Assembly (NCBI GenBank): GCA_003222395.1
Contig: QHWB01000033.1
Coordinates: forward strand, 124,001-188,000
DNA from: Acidobacteriota bacterium
GTDB taxonomy: Bacteria; Acidobacteriota; Vicinamibacteria; Vicinamibacterales; CAVVIG01
DNA length: 64,000 nucleotides
Direction of reading: 5' to 3'
The notes beneath the pieces were generated by a model that was given only the letters and a program-made list of their open reading frames with translations, did not search any database and was not told where the DNA came from. How positions within the stretch are numbered: the first letter of the stretch is position 1; each line of letters starts with the position of its first letter. The position numbers were made by a program, and so were the translations under genes. Below are positions 18,133 through 27,756 of this stretch, piece after piece.

Positions 18133-18489
18133 TCATTTCGCCGCTGGGCACGACGTGCCGATGGTCGTCACGGAAGTCATGTTGAGGCGATCAGTCGGCT
18201 GCGCCTTGATGTGCAGCCCCTTCACGATGACCGCATGATCCTTGTGCTGGGGCAGGTTGAACTCCGACACGCCAATCAATCTGAACTGATGCGTGCCGAC
18301 CGGGGGCGTTGCTGGAATCTCATCCTTCGACGGCGCGTTCGCAATGCTGGGCACCGGGTCGGTCGCGTTGACCACCATCCACGTGCCCGGCCGGGTCTCC
18401 TTCAGGCATCCTGCCACGCTGACGATATCGACTTTCTGAGACGGCGCAGCCTGCAGCGCGAAAACCAGAAGGATCCCAGCCCTGATCAT
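18133..18489 (-). CDS. Exported hypothetical protein, 118 residues
   Basis: A small secreted protein starting MIRAGILLVFALQAAPSQ, with a cleavable signal. Mature features are VAGCLKE, GTHQFRLIGVSEFNLPQHKDH and a C-terminal GTSCP; two cysteines could form one disulfide. I know similar short proteins from Acidobacteriota but no function. The ATG is at 18489; the gene is divergent from the PSCyt1 gene with only 18 bases between the starts, so any promoters must overlap coding sequence. Confidence 0.75.
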   Translation of the reverse strand: MIRAGILLVFALQAAPSQKVDIVSVAGCLKETRPGTWMVVNATDPVPSIANAPSKDEIPATPPVGTHQFRLIGVSEFNLPQHKDHAVIVKGLHIKAQPTDRLNMTSVTTIGTSCPAAK

Positions 18490-18507
18490 GGCGCGTATGA
18501 TAGCGCC

Positions 18508-21500
18508 ATGGTGCGTCGGATTGTCGCCGTTGTCATCGGCTGCAGTTGTGCCGCCGCCGCGGCGGCCGCCGAGCCCGATCGCGTGAGCTTCAATCGCGAC
18601 GTGCGGCCGATCATGTCGGATACCTGCTTCCGCTGCCACGGGCCCGACAGGAACGCGCGGAAAGCGGAGATGCGCCTCGACATCCGCGAAGAGGCCACCA
18701 GGCCCACTCGCACGGGACGCCTGCCGATCGTTCCCGGCGATCCGGACAAGAGCGAGATCATCGAGCGCATTTTCGCAACCGGCGCCAACGTGATGCCGCC
18801 CAAGTACGCGCACAAGGATCTGACCGACGCGCAGAAGAACACGATCCGCCGGTGGGTCGCCGAAGGGGCGATCTACGAGGGACATTGGGCGTATCAACCG
18901 GTGAAGCGTCCGCCGCTGCCTGCCGCCGTCGAGACCTGGAGCGTCAGGAATCCGATCGATCTCTTCGTTCAGGATCGCCTGCGGCGCGAGCGACTCGCTC
19001 CGTCTCATGAGGCCGACAAACGGACGCTGCTCCGCCGCGTGACGCTCGATCTGACCGGCCTGCTGCCGACACCCGACGAGATGCGCGCGTTCGTCGCCGA
19101 CACGGCGCCCGACGCGTACGAAACAGCCGTCGACCGGCTTCTGGCCTCGCCGCACTACGCCGAGCAGCGCACGATGCACTGGCTCGATGGCGTCCGCTAC
19201 GCGGATACCGCCGGATTCCACGGCGACAACCCGATTCCCGCGTGGCCGTATCGCGATTACGTGCTGCGGGCGTTTCGAAGCAACAAGCCGTTCGATCAGT
19301 TCACGCGCGAGCAGATCGCCGGCGACCTGCTGCCGAACGCGACGACCGAGCAACGCGTCGCGACGGCGTACAACCGGCTGAATCGCACGTCGGCCGAAGG
19401 CGGCCTTCAGCCCAAGGAGTACCTCGCGAAGTACGGCGCCGATCGCGTGCGCACGCTGAGCGCCGTGTGGCTCGGCAGCACGCTCGGCTGCGCCGAATGC
19501 CACGACCACAAATTCGATCCGTTCCTCACGAGGGACTTCTACGCGATGAAGGCGTTCTTCGCCGACGTCCAGGAGACAGGACTCGTTCCCGATCGCGGCA
19601 TACGCGCGTGGGGCGCGAAGCTCGCGTTGCCAACCGACGCGCAGAGAGCCGAGCTCGCGCGCCTCGACGCCGAGATCGCCGCGGCGAAGACGCGCCTCGA
19701 CGACGCCGCCGCGGCGTCGGCGGCCGATACCGAGGCGCACGAAATCGAATTGAAGACCCGCTGGGAGGCAGGCGAGCTGACGTGGACGTGGCAGCACCCG
19801 ATTGCCGCGCGGGCGCTCAACGGCGCCACGTTGGCCATCTACGACAAGGAACCAATCGAAAGCAATTTCTATCTCGATGGCAGCCTGAAGACGGATACGA
19901 AACCGGGCGACGGTCTCGTGGTGGCGAGCGGCGCCAACCCCGATCGCGAGACCTACGTCGTCACGCTCAAACCGGGCGCCGGAAGCTGGAATCAGCTCGG
20001 CATCGAAGTGGTGCAGGACGAGAGCCTGCCGGGGGCGCGCTACGCACGCGGCGCCGATCGATTCCTTCTGACCGAGGTCGAGGCCGAGCTCGTGGACACC
20101 GGGCAGGCTGCGCGCAGGATGCCGTTCACCATGGCCACGGTGAACGACACGCCGCCGTCAGTGCCGTCGAGCACGACCGATCCGAGCATGCCGCCGCTGG
20201 CGGCGATCGACGGCAACCCGAAAACCGCGTGGGGCATTCGTTTCGGCGAGGCGCGGAATCCGTTCCTGGCGCTGCGATTCGCCGGACCCGTGAGCACGAC
20301 AGCGGACTCGACGATCGTCGTCACGCTGCGGCACGATTCGGAGCTGCGCCGCGCGTCCATCGGACGCTTCCGGCTGGTGCTCGCAGCCGATCCGTTCGCG
20401 TGGCCGCCGATCGCGGGCGCGGGCGCGCGCGTGCGCAGCAAGGATCCCAGCGGCAGAACGACATGGGCGAGCGGGCTTCCCGAAGACGTGATGAAAGCGC
20501 TTCGGCGCCCGTCCGAGGATCGCGACGAAGCCGAGCGCACGGCGCTGCACGAATACCTGATCTTCTCGAGTCCGAAGCTCGTGGACTTCAATCGCGAACT
20601 GCAGCGGCTCGAAACCGAGCGCGGTCTCCTCGAAGCATCGATTCCGCAGGTGGTGACGACCGTTTCGACCGAGCCGACCGTGACGCGCATTCTGCCGCGC
20701 GCGAACTGGATGGACGAGACGTCGCCGATCGTCGAGCCGTCGATTCCCTTGTTTCTCGGACGGCTCGACACGAAGGGCGCGCGCGCGACGCGCCTCGATC
20801 TCGCGAACTGGCTCGTGTCGCATGACAACCCGCTGACCGCCCGAACGTTCGTCAACCGGACGTGGCGCGAGCTCTTCGGCGCGGGTCTGTCGAAAGTGCT
20901 CGACGATCTCGGGTCGCAGGGCGAGTGGCCGACGCATCCGGAGCTGCTGGACTGGCTCGCGTCAGAGTTCATGCATCCTGAGTACAACGCGGCGTCGGCG
21001 CATGATTGGGACGTGAAGCACGTCATCCGTCTCCTGGTCACGAGCGCCACGTACCGCCAGGAAGCAGTTTCCAATGCGAGCGGGGCCCCACCCCCGCTCG
21101 CTCCGGCGCTGCGGCGCGCGTCGTCATCGGCCGCGGGCGCCGACTCGCAGTCCTCGCGCGGGCCGCAGGCGCACCGGACTGCGGACAAGGATCCTGAGAA
21201 CCGTCTGTTCGCGCGTCAGAACCGATTCCGCGTCGACGCCGAGAACGTCCGCGACGTCGCGCTGGAGATCTCGGGACTGCTGGCCGACACGTTCGGCGGC
21301 CCCAGCGTGAGCCCCGTCGAGCCCGACGGCTATCTCGGCGCGTTGAATTTTCCGAAGCGCGAGTACTCGGCGAGCCATGGCGACGATCTGTATCGCCGCG
21401 GGCTGTACACGATGTGGCAGCGCACGTTCCTGCATCCGAGCCTGTTGAACTTCGACGCGCCGACGCGTGAGGAATGCGCGGTGAATCGCGGCACGTCGAA

Positions 21501-21849
21501 CACGCCGCTCCAGGCACTCGACCTGCTGAACGATCCGATCTACGTCGAAGCGGCGCGCGTGTTCGCGCAGAACGCGCTCGCGCAGGGCGGCGGCAGCTTC
21601 AACGCGCAGCTCGAGTGGATCTTCGATCGCGCGCTCAATCGCCGGCCGCAACCCGAGGAACGACGGCTCCTGCGCGGCCTCTACGACCGGAGTCTGAAGC
21701 GGTTTGCCTCTGACGCCGCGTCGGCGCGTGCCTTCGGCGCCGAAGGCGAAGCGCCGCTGCCGCCGCACGTCAACGCCGCACGCCTCGCGGCGCTCGCGAC
21801 CGTTACGAGGGCCATGCTGAATCTGCACGAGCTGATTACCAGGAATTGA
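18508..21849 (+). CDS. PSCyt1 / DUF1549 / DUF1553 protein
   Basis: A 1113-residue exported protein of the planctomycete-cytochrome-C class. After a signal peptide (about 1-21) comes a PSCyt1 domain with heme motif CFRCH (40-44). DUF1549 follows (about 140-370), including the motif YNRLNRTSAEGG and a second CxxCH in GCAECHDHKFDPF. A lectin-like or discoidin-like insert lies in the middle, and DUF1553 (about 760-1080) includes FVNRTWRELFGAGL and NTPLQALDLLNDP. It is followed six bases later by its usual DUF1501 partner. These pairs are thought to work on complex polysaccharides or sulfated substrates at the cell surface, but biochemistry is lacking. Confidence 0.93.
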   Translation: MVRRIVAVVIGCSCAAAAAAAEPDRVSFNRDVRPIMSDTCFRCHGPDRNARKAEMRLDIREEATRPTRTGRLPIVPGDPDKSEIIERIFATGANVMPPKYAHKDLTDAQKNTIRRWVAEGAIYEGHWAYQPVKRPPLPAAVETWSVRNPIDLFVQDRLRRERLAPSHEADKRTLLRRVTLDLTGLLPTPDEMRAFVADTAPDAYETAVDRLLASPHYAEQRTMHWLDGVRYADTAGFHGDNPIPAWPYRDYVLRAFRSNKPFDQFTREQIAGDLLPNATTEQRVATAYNRLNRTSAEGGLQPKEYLAKYGADRVRTLSAVWLGSTLGCAECHDHKFDPFLTRDFYAMKAFFADVQETGLVPDRGIRAWGAKLALPTDAQRAELARLDAEIAAAKTRLDDAAAASAADTEAHEIELKTRWEAGELTWTWQHPIAARALNGATLAIYDKEPIESNFYLDGSLKTDTKPGDGLVVASGANPDRETYVVTLKPGAGSWNQLGIEVVQDESLPGARYARGADRFLLTEVEAELVDTGQAARRMPFTMATVNDTPPSVPSSTTDPSMPPLAAIDGNPKTAWGIRFGEARNPFLALRFAGPVSTTADSTIVVTLRHDSELRRASIGRFRLVLAADPFAWPPIAGAGARVRSKDPSGRTTWASGLPEDVMKALRRPSEDRDEAERTALHEYLIFSSPKLVDFNRELQRLETERGLLEASIPQVVTTVSTEPTVTRILPRANWMDETSPIVEPSIPLFLGRLDTKGARATRLDLANWLVSHDNPLTARTFVNRTWRELFGAGLSKVLDDLGSQGEWPTHPELLDWLASEFMHPEYNAASAHDWDVKHVIRLLVTSATYRQEAVSNASGAPPPLAPALRRASSSAAGADSQSSRGPQAHRTADKDPENRLFARQNRFRVDAENVRDVALEISGLLADTFGGPSVSPVEPDGYLGALNFPKREYSASHGDDLYRRGLYTMWQRTFLHPSLLNFDAPTREECAVNRGTSNTPLQALDLLNDPIYVEAARVFAQNALAQGGGSFNAQLEWIFDRALNRRPQPEERRLLRGLYDRSLKRFASDAASARAFGAEGEAPLPPHVNAARLAALATVTRAMLNLHELITRN

Positions 21850-21854
21850 AACCC

Positions 21855-23288
21855 ATGAACGAAGTATTCGTACGCGAGATGAGCCGGCGGACGTTTCTCG
21901 GCTGCGGCGCCGCAGGACTCGGCGTCGTCGCCTTGAATTCGCTGCTCGGCCCGCGGCTGATGGCGGCGGCGCAGGCGGCGAACCTTCAGTCGAACGGCGT
22001 CGTGAACCCGCTCGACTTTCCGCCGAAGGCCAAGCGCGTCATCTTCCTGTATCAGGCCGGCGGACCGTCGCATCTCGAGACGTTCGACTACAAGCCGAAG
22101 CTCGCCGAGATGAGCGGCAGACCGATGCCCGAATCGCTGACGAAGGGTCAGCAGATCGCGCAGCTCCAGGGACAGAAGCTCACGTGCATGGGCCCGACTC
22201 ACGGGTTCAAGCCGTTCGGTCGATCGGGACAGATGGTCTGCGAGCTCTTCCCGCACATTGGCGGCATCGTCGACGAGACGTGCATCATCCGTTCGATGTG
22301 GACCGAACAAATCAATCACGATCCGGCGCACACGTTCATGAACAGCGGATCGATCATCACGGGTCGTCCGAGCTTTGGATCGTGGGTGCTCTACGGGCTG
22401 GGTGCGGAAACCGACAACCTTCCCGGCTTCGTGGTGCTCGTGTCGCAGGGCAACGGCGGCCAGATGCAGCCGATTGCGGCGCGGCAATGGTCTGCCGGAA
22501 TCCTGCCGAGCCGCTTTCAGGGCGTGCGCTTCAATTCCGTCGGCGATCCCGTGCTCTACATCACGAACCCGCGCGGCGTGAGCCGCGACATGCAGAAGGA
22601 TTCGATCGACACCATCAACGCGCTGAACGCCTTCGGGGATCGCACGCTTCACGATCCGGAAATCCAGACGCGCATCGCGCAGTACGAGATGGCGTTCAGG
22701 ATGCAGACGAGCGTCCCCGGACTGCTCGACATGAGCAGCGAGCCGCCGGACATCCTCGAGATGTATGGCGCGAAGCCGGGCGACGGCTCCTTCGCGTCGA
22801 ACTGCCTGCTGGCGCGCCGCCTCGCCGAGCGCGGCGTGCGATTCATCCAGCTGTACCACCGCGACTGGGATCATCACAGCGACGTGAAGAACAACCTCGT
22901 GTTCAAGGCGCAGGAAGTCGACAAGGCGACGGCGGCGCTGATCCTCGATCTGAAGCAGCGGGGCATGCTCGACGACACGCTGGTCATCTGGGGTGGCGAG
23001 TTCGGCCGGACGCCGATGTCACAGGGACGCGGCGGCCGCGACCACCACATCAAGGGTTTTTCGTTCATGGTCGCGGGCGGCGGCATCAAGAGAGGGCTCG
23101 CATACGGCGCCACCGACGATCTCGGCTACGCCGCGGTCGAGCATCCGGTGAGCGTCCACGACTTCCACGCGACGATGCTGTATCTGCTCGGGATCGACGC
23201 GATGAAGCTCGCCGTGAAATATCAGGGACTCGACGTACGTTTGATTGGTCCCGAGGGCGGCACTGTCGTCCGCGACATCATCGCGTAG
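21855..23288 (+). CDS. DUF1501 family protein with Tat signal
   Basis: A 477-residue exported protein. The Tat motif SRRTFLG (10-16) starts a signal peptide. The fold is related to alkaline phosphatase/sulfatase: conserved family strings include FLYQAGGPSHLETFDYKP, GRPSFGSW, YHRDWDHHS and WGGEFGRTPMSQG with GGRDHH. DUF1501 genes nearly always follow DUF1549/DUF1553 genes, as here, and the two are predicted to act together outside the cytoplasm. I prefer the ATG at 21855 to the in-frame TTG at 21846, which would place non-Tat residues first. Confidence 0.92.
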   Translation: MNEVFVREMSRRTFLGCGAAGLGVVALNSLLGPRLMAAAQAANLQSNGVVNPLDFPPKAKRVIFLYQAGGPSHLETFDYKPKLAEMSGRPMPESLTKGQQIAQLQGQKLTCMGPTHGFKPFGRSGQMVCELFPHIGGIVDETCIIRSMWTEQINHDPAHTFMNSGSIITGRPSFGSWVLYGLGAETDNLPGFVVLVSQGNGGQMQPIAARQWSAGILPSRFQGVRFNSVGDPVLYITNPRGVSRDMQKDSIDTINALNAFGDRTLHDPEIQTRIAQYEMAFRMQTSVPGLLDMSSEPPDILEMYGAKPGDGSFASNCLLARRLAERGVRFIQLYHRDWDHHSDVKNNLVFKAQEVDKATAALILDLKQRGMLDDTLVIWGGEFGRTPMSQGRGGRDHHIKGFSFMVAGGGIKRGLAYGATDDLGYAAVEHPVSVHDFHATMLYLLGIDAMKLAVKYQGLDVRLIGPEGGTVVRDIIA

Positions 23289-23294
23289 CGACAG

Positions 23295-23346
23295 TTTCAG
23301 GCAGTCTTGAAGGGCTGCGAATTTCAGGCAGTTCTGAAGGGCTGCG
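23295..23346. repeat. Pair of 25-base direct repeats
   Basis: Two 25-base copies, 23295-23319 and 23322-23346, both of the form TTTCAGGCAG then a variable centre and GAAGGGCTGCG, differing at two positions. They fill the gap between the DUF1501 and PHP-hydrolase genes. The arms are partly self-complementary, and the TTTCAGGC core resembles the dispersed palindrome at 5878. Confidence 0.75.
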
Positions 23347-23366
23347 CTACGTTGCGAGAACGTCTT

Positions 23367-25652
23367 ATGGCTCTTTCGAAATGCGCTGCCATCTGGGCAG
23401 GCGCCCTGGTTGTCCTGCAATCGACAGGCTTCGGCGCGGTGCAGCCGTCCCAACGAGTTCCGCAGCCGCCCGTGTCGCTCCAGCCGCTCGCCCAGCACGC
23501 GCGGCGCGTCGAAACGACGCTCGGCTATCTGGGACAGCCGCTGGCGCCGGTCGATCACAAGCTGATCGACGACGCCATGGCCGTCAGCGATGAAGAAGAA
23601 GGCGGCCGGCAGATCCAGACGGCACTGGACAAGTACGCGCTCGCGATTGTGCGCATCAATCCCGAGAGCCGCGTCAGCGTGGATCCGGGGCCGGCCGCGC
23701 CGGAGCTGGTCGAGGGCGGCACGCGTGTGTTTCTCGTGAAGGTACTCAACGAGGCCGGCGTGACCGCGCCGCTCCGTGTCGAGAGCCCGAACAGCGGCGA
23801 CGTGTTCATCAAGTCCAATGGTTTGCCGGCGCCGGCGCACACGTTGACGACGCGCGAGATCCGCGAGCGGTGGGCCAGCATTTCGCTCTACAACAGACCG
23901 CCGATGCCGCGGCGGCTCTCCGGTCTCGCGGTCGAATACGTCATCCTCGAGATCTTCAGCCGCGACAGCGGTCAGCGATCGGCGCAGATCGCGTTCGACG
24001 TCGGCCAGGGGACGCAGGATGTCGGCTATCGGAACGACGTGTCGATCCTGTTTACCGCTGTCCCGGCGCGGCTCGTCCCGCTTCGCGTGCGCGACGAGCG
24101 CGGGAATCCGGCCGTCGCATCGTTCCTGATTCGAGACCGCTTCGGCCGCATCTATCCGAATCAGTCGAAACGGCTCGCGCCCGACTTTCCGTTCCAGCCG
24201 CAGGTGTACCGATCCGATGGCGAAGTCATCCGCCTGCCCGACGGCACTTACACGGTGACGACGAGCGGCGGACCGGAGTACGTCGCGCAAACGACGGAGC
24301 TCCGGGTCGACGCCACCGGTCCCCGCGAGCTCGCGATCGGGCTCGAGCGATGGATCGATCCGCCGCGGCTCGGCTGGTACTCCGGCGATCACCACATTCA
24401 CGCGGCGGGCTGCTCGCATTATCAGAATCCCACCGAGGGCGTGCTGCCGGAAGACATGATGCGGCAGATCCTCGGCGAGTCGCTCAACATCGGATCGGTG
24501 CTGACATGGGGGCCCTGCTACTACTACCAGAAGCAATTTTTTTCGGGGCAGGACAATCCACTCTCGAAGCCCGAGCGTCGGATGCACTACGACCTCGAAG
24601 TGTCCGGCTTCCCCTCGAGTCACACCGGCCATCTGGTGCTGCTCGGACTGAAGGACCAGGACTATCCGAAGACGCATCGAATCCAGGACTGGCCATCATG
24701 GGACCTGCCGATTCTCAGGTGGGCGAGATCGCAGGGCGCGGTCGTCGGATTCGCGCATTCAGGCTGGGGACTTCAGGTGCAGGATCAGCAGATCCCCAGC
24801 TTCGAGATGCCGGCATTCGACGGCATCGGCGCCAACGAATACATCGTCGACGTGACACACCCGAACACCGTCGACTTCATCTCGACGGTCGATACGCCGA
24901 CCGTCGCCGAGCTGAGCATCTGGTATCACACACTGAACGTCGGTTTCCGCACACGGATCAGCGGCGAAACGGACTTCCCGTGCATCTATGACGGCCGCGT
25001 CGGCATCGGCCGGACCTACGCGCAGATCGATGGCGGGCTGACATTCGCGGGATGGCTGAACGGGCTGCGCAGCGGCCGCAGCTATGTATCCGACGGAAAG
25101 AGTCACCTGCTCGATCTCAGGGTCGACGATGCACAGGTCGGCCGCGGGAACAGCGAGCTCAGGATCAGCGCACCGCGCACCGTGAAGGCACAACTGCGGG
25201 CTGCCGCGTATCTCGATCCGCTGCCCAACGAAGGGATTCGCAGCCGGCCGCCGGATCAGCAGCCGTACTGGGATGTCGAGCGCGCGCGCATCGGCACGAC
25301 GCGCGAGGTCGCGGTCGAGCTCGTCGTCAACGGCAACGTCGTGGCAACCCGCAGGGTGCCGGCGGACGGTCAGCTGCGCGACATCGCGTTCGACGTGTCG
25401 ATCGACAAGAGCAGCTGGATTGCCGCACGCATTCTTCCCTCGTCGCACACCAATCCGGTGTTCGTGCTGGTTGGCGAAAACCCGATTCGCGCGTCACGGC
25501 GGAGCGCGGAATGGTGTCTGACCGCGGTCAATCAGTGCTGGACGCAGAAAGCGCCCGCGATCAGGACATCCGAACAGGCGGAAGCGCGGGCCGCGTACGA
25601 TCACGCGCGCGAGGTATACAAGCGGCTGATCGCCGAATCGTCCGATCGCTGA
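23367..25652 (+). CDS. Exported CehA/McbA-type PHP-fold metallohydrolase
   Basis: A 761-residue exported protein. The ATG at 23367 starts a signal peptide (MALSKCAAIWAGALVVL...). The N-terminal half is beta-rich. Near residue 340 the metal motif YSGDHHIHAAG begins a PHP-like phosphoesterase/amidohydrolase domain, with later candidate ligands in VVGFAHSGWG and ISGETDFPC. CehA/McbA relatives hydrolyse carbamate or phosphate esters; which applies here is not visible. It follows the DUF1549/DUF1501 pair on the same strand after a short repeat and may belong to the same transcript. Confidence 0.85.
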   Translation: MALSKCAAIWAGALVVLQSTGFGAVQPSQRVPQPPVSLQPLAQHARRVETTLGYLGQPLAPVDHKLIDDAMAVSDEEEGGRQIQTALDKYALAIVRINPESRVSVDPGPAAPELVEGGTRVFLVKVLNEAGVTAPLRVESPNSGDVFIKSNGLPAPAHTLTTREIRERWASISLYNRPPMPRRLSGLAVEYVILEIFSRDSGQRSAQIAFDVGQGTQDVGYRNDVSILFTAVPARLVPLRVRDERGNPAVASFLIRDRFGRIYPNQSKRLAPDFPFQPQVYRSDGEVIRLPDGTYTVTTSGGPEYVAQTTELRVDATGPRELAIGLERWIDPPRLGWYSGDHHIHAAGCSHYQNPTEGVLPEDMMRQILGESLNIGSVLTWGPCYYYQKQFFSGQDNPLSKPERRMHYDLEVSGFPSSHTGHLVLLGLKDQDYPKTHRIQDWPSWDLPILRWARSQGAVVGFAHSGWGLQVQDQQIPSFEMPAFDGIGANEYIVDVTHPNTVDFISTVDTPTVAELSIWYHTLNVGFRTRISGETDFPCIYDGRVGIGRTYAQIDGGLTFAGWLNGLRSGRSYVSDGKSHLLDLRVDDAQVGRGNSELRISAPRTVKAQLRAAAYLDPLPNEGIRSRPPDQQPYWDVERARIGTTREVAVELVVNGNVVATRRVPADGQLRDIAFDVSIDKSSWIAARILPSSHTNPVFVLVGENPIRASRRSAEWCLTAVNQCWTQKAPAIRTSEQAEARAAYDHAREVYKRLIAESSDR

Positions 25653-25676
25653 GATCGCCTTTTTGGAAAAATCGCC

Positions 25677-26456
25677 TCACGAATTCGCCAGGGCACCCGG
25701 CGGGTACTGCTCGAGGTCGAGCACGCTGCCGGTGACGCACCCACTCTCGTCCGACGCGAAGTAGGCCGCCGCGTAGGCGATATCGATCGGCGCGAGCAGC
25801 CGGCCGAACGGGCGCGTCGCGATCGCCTGCGCGATCCAGTCGTCGTTCTTTCCCTCCTCTTCACGTTTGACGCGCCGCTCGCCTTCGGTCAGCGTCCACC
25901 CGACATTGATCTGGTTGACGCGAATGCGATCGCGGTTCAGCAGCGACGCCGCGTTCTTCGTCAGCGTCATCAGGCCGCCCTTCGACACCGAATAGGCGCC
26001 GAGCTTCGGCTCGCCGACGTACGCGAGCACCGACCCGATATTGACGATCGATCCGCCGCCGCGCGCCCGCATCGGCGCAATCGATTCCTGCAGCAGGATG
26101 AACGGCGCGCGCAGATTCACCGCCATGATCGTGTCCCAGCGCGCGACGGGGATGTGCTCCAGATCGCCGCGTCCGGTATCGGCGGCGTTGTTGACGAGAA
26201 TGTCGAGGCCGCCGAACCGCTCGACGGCAAAGCGGATCAGAGATCGGCAGACGTCCTCGCGCGTCAGGTCGCCGTCGACGTACTCCGCGTCGCGGCCGGC
26301 CGCCTTGACGCGCCGGACGGTTTCCAACCCGTCGGCGCGGTCGCGTCCATGCACGACGACGTTCGATCCGAGGCTGGCGAAGTGCTCGGCGATGCCGCGG
26401 CCGATCCCCGACGTCGATCCGGTGACGACCGACACTTTGTCGGCGAGGGTGCTCAT
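25677..26456 (-). CDS. SDR-family NAD(P)-dependent oxidoreductase
   Basis: A 259-residue short-chain dehydrogenase. The cofactor motif TGSTSGIG (12-19), the NNA motif, the catalytic serine in NIGSVLAYVG and the YxxxK pair in YSVSK are all present. A basic residue and GRDR after strand 2 favour NADP over NAD. The C-terminal YFASDESGCVTGSVLDLEQY is typical. Its start overlaps the stop of the upstream MFS gene by ATGA, so transporter and reductase are probably made together to import and oxidise or reduce one compound. It converges on the PHP-hydrolase gene with 24 bases between. Confidence 0.9.
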   Translation of the reverse strand: MSTLADKVSVVTGSTSGIGRGIAEHFASLGSNVVVHGRDRADGLETVRRVKAAGRDAEYVDGDLTREDVCRSLIRFAVERFGGLDILVNNAADTGRGDLEHIPVARWDTIMAVNLRAPFILLQESIAPMRARGGGSIVNIGSVLAYVGEPKLGAYSVSKGGLMTLTKNAASLLNRDRIRVNQINVGWTLTEGERRVKREEEGKNDDWIAQAIATRPFGRLLAPIDIAYAAAYFASDESGCVTGSVLDLEQYPPGALANS

Positions 26457-27721
26457 GTCGCGGTCTTCGACGCGATTCGCTCCACGCGGTACCCGCCCCG
26501 CAGCCGATCCATCAGATAGATGGCGGTGAAGATCGCCACGAGCACCGCCGGCAGCGCGGCCCACATCGACAGCACACGGTTCGCGCCGTAGTGATCGTTG
26601 ATCCAGCCCATGACGGGTCCGGCAATGGCCGTGGAAATCGAGCCGGTCGCGCCAATGATCGCCAGCAGCAGCGCGCCGCCGCGCGGAAACCGCTCGGACG
26701 TGATGCCGAGCATCGTCGGCCACCAGAACGCGACACCGGCGGCGAAGAGCGCCGCGGCCGCAAACGCCGTGAGCGGCGTGCGCGCCATGGCGAAGAGGAA
26801 CAATCCGGCCGCGGCGGCAACCGCCGTGGAGGCGATGAGCGCGACCGGCGACACGCGATGAGCGGCGCCGCCGAGAAACTGCCGCATCAGGTACATGATG
26901 CCGTTCACCCACACCAGCACCAGGATGCCCGCCTGCGTCGCGCTCTTCATGACGTCGTTGAAAATGTTGCTCACCCACTGGCCGGGGCCGAGCTCCGTCG
27001 CGGCCGTCAGCCACATGCACAACCAGAGGACCACGAACAGCGGCCGCAGTATCTCCTTGAACATGTCGCCGAAGGACACGCCGGCCGCCGCGCGCTCGGT
27101 CGGCGGGAACCGCTGACCGGCGAACAGCGCCGCGTACATCACCGACGGCACGAGCAGCAGCAGCATCTTCGCCTGCCAGCCGGTGTACGGCGCGAGCGCG
27201 GGCGCCTGGAGCCCGACCTGCGTGAACACGAAGCTCAGAACACCGCCGATGACGATTCCGCCCGGAAACCACGCGTGCAGCGCGACGAGCCGCCGCGTCT
27301 TGTCGTCGGAGTAGATCGTCGCGACCAGCGGATTGACGGCGGCTTCGACGAGGCCGTTCGCGATGCCGATGACGAGCGTGGCGGCAAAGAGGATGGCGAA
27401 ATTCGGCGCCGCGATCGTCGCGATCGTCCCGATGATGTGGCCGGCCGCGGCGAGCCGGAGAAGCGTGCCCATCCCGAGGAGATCGCAAAGAGGACCGCCG
27501 AGCAGGATCGACAGGCCGAAGCCCCAGAACGCGGCGCCCGCAATCCAGCCGACGTCGGTTTTGTTCAACGCGAACAGCCGCTCGAAGTCGCCCATGATGT
27601 CACCGCGAATCGCGAACGACATGGCCGTCGCGACGAGTGCGACACAGCCCGCGATGAACAATCGCCGGTTGGTCGCATCGGCTCGCGCCGCAGACGAACG
27701 CCCGCTGTCGATTCCCGTCAT
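26453..27721 (-). CDS. MFS transporter
   Basis: A 422-residue major facilitator protein with about 12 membrane helices. The loop between helices 2 and 3 (GGPLCDLLGMGTLLRLA) is the family's positive loop. NPLVATIYSDDKTRRLVALHAW and a second-half helix set (VALIASTAVAAAAGLFLFA) resemble the sugar/acid-uptake branches. It starts at ATG 27721, 35 bases from the divergent gene at 27757, and overlaps the SDR gene by 4 bases. The substrate is unknown. Confidence 0.9.
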   Translation of the reverse strand: MTGIDSGRSSAARADATNRRLFIAGCVALVATAMSFAIRGDIMGDFERLFALNKTDVGWIAGAAFWGFGLSILLGGPLCDLLGMGTLLRLAAAGHIIGTIATIAAPNFAILFAATLVIGIANGLVEAAVNPLVATIYSDDKTRRLVALHAWFPGGIVIGGVLSFVFTQVGLQAPALAPYTGWQAKMLLLLVPSVMYAALFAGQRFPPTERAAAGVSFGDMFKEILRPLFVVLWLCMWLTAATELGPGQWVSNIFNDVMKSATQAGILVLVWVNGIMYLMRQFLGGAAHRVSPVALIASTAVAAAAGLFLFAMARTPLTAFAAAALFAAGVAFWWPTMLGITSERFPRGGALLLAIIGATGSISTAIAGPVMGWINDHYGANRVLSMWAALPAVLVAIFTAIYLMDRLRGGYRVERIASKTAT

Positions 27722-27756
27722 GAAGCGCAATACTATACGCGGCAGGGCCGTTGACG

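Noticed and set aside
25653-25676. Rho-independent terminator between the PHP and SDR genes
   Set aside because: TTTTTGGAAAAA is a tiny palindrome with no GC stem, so it does not meet the usual pattern.
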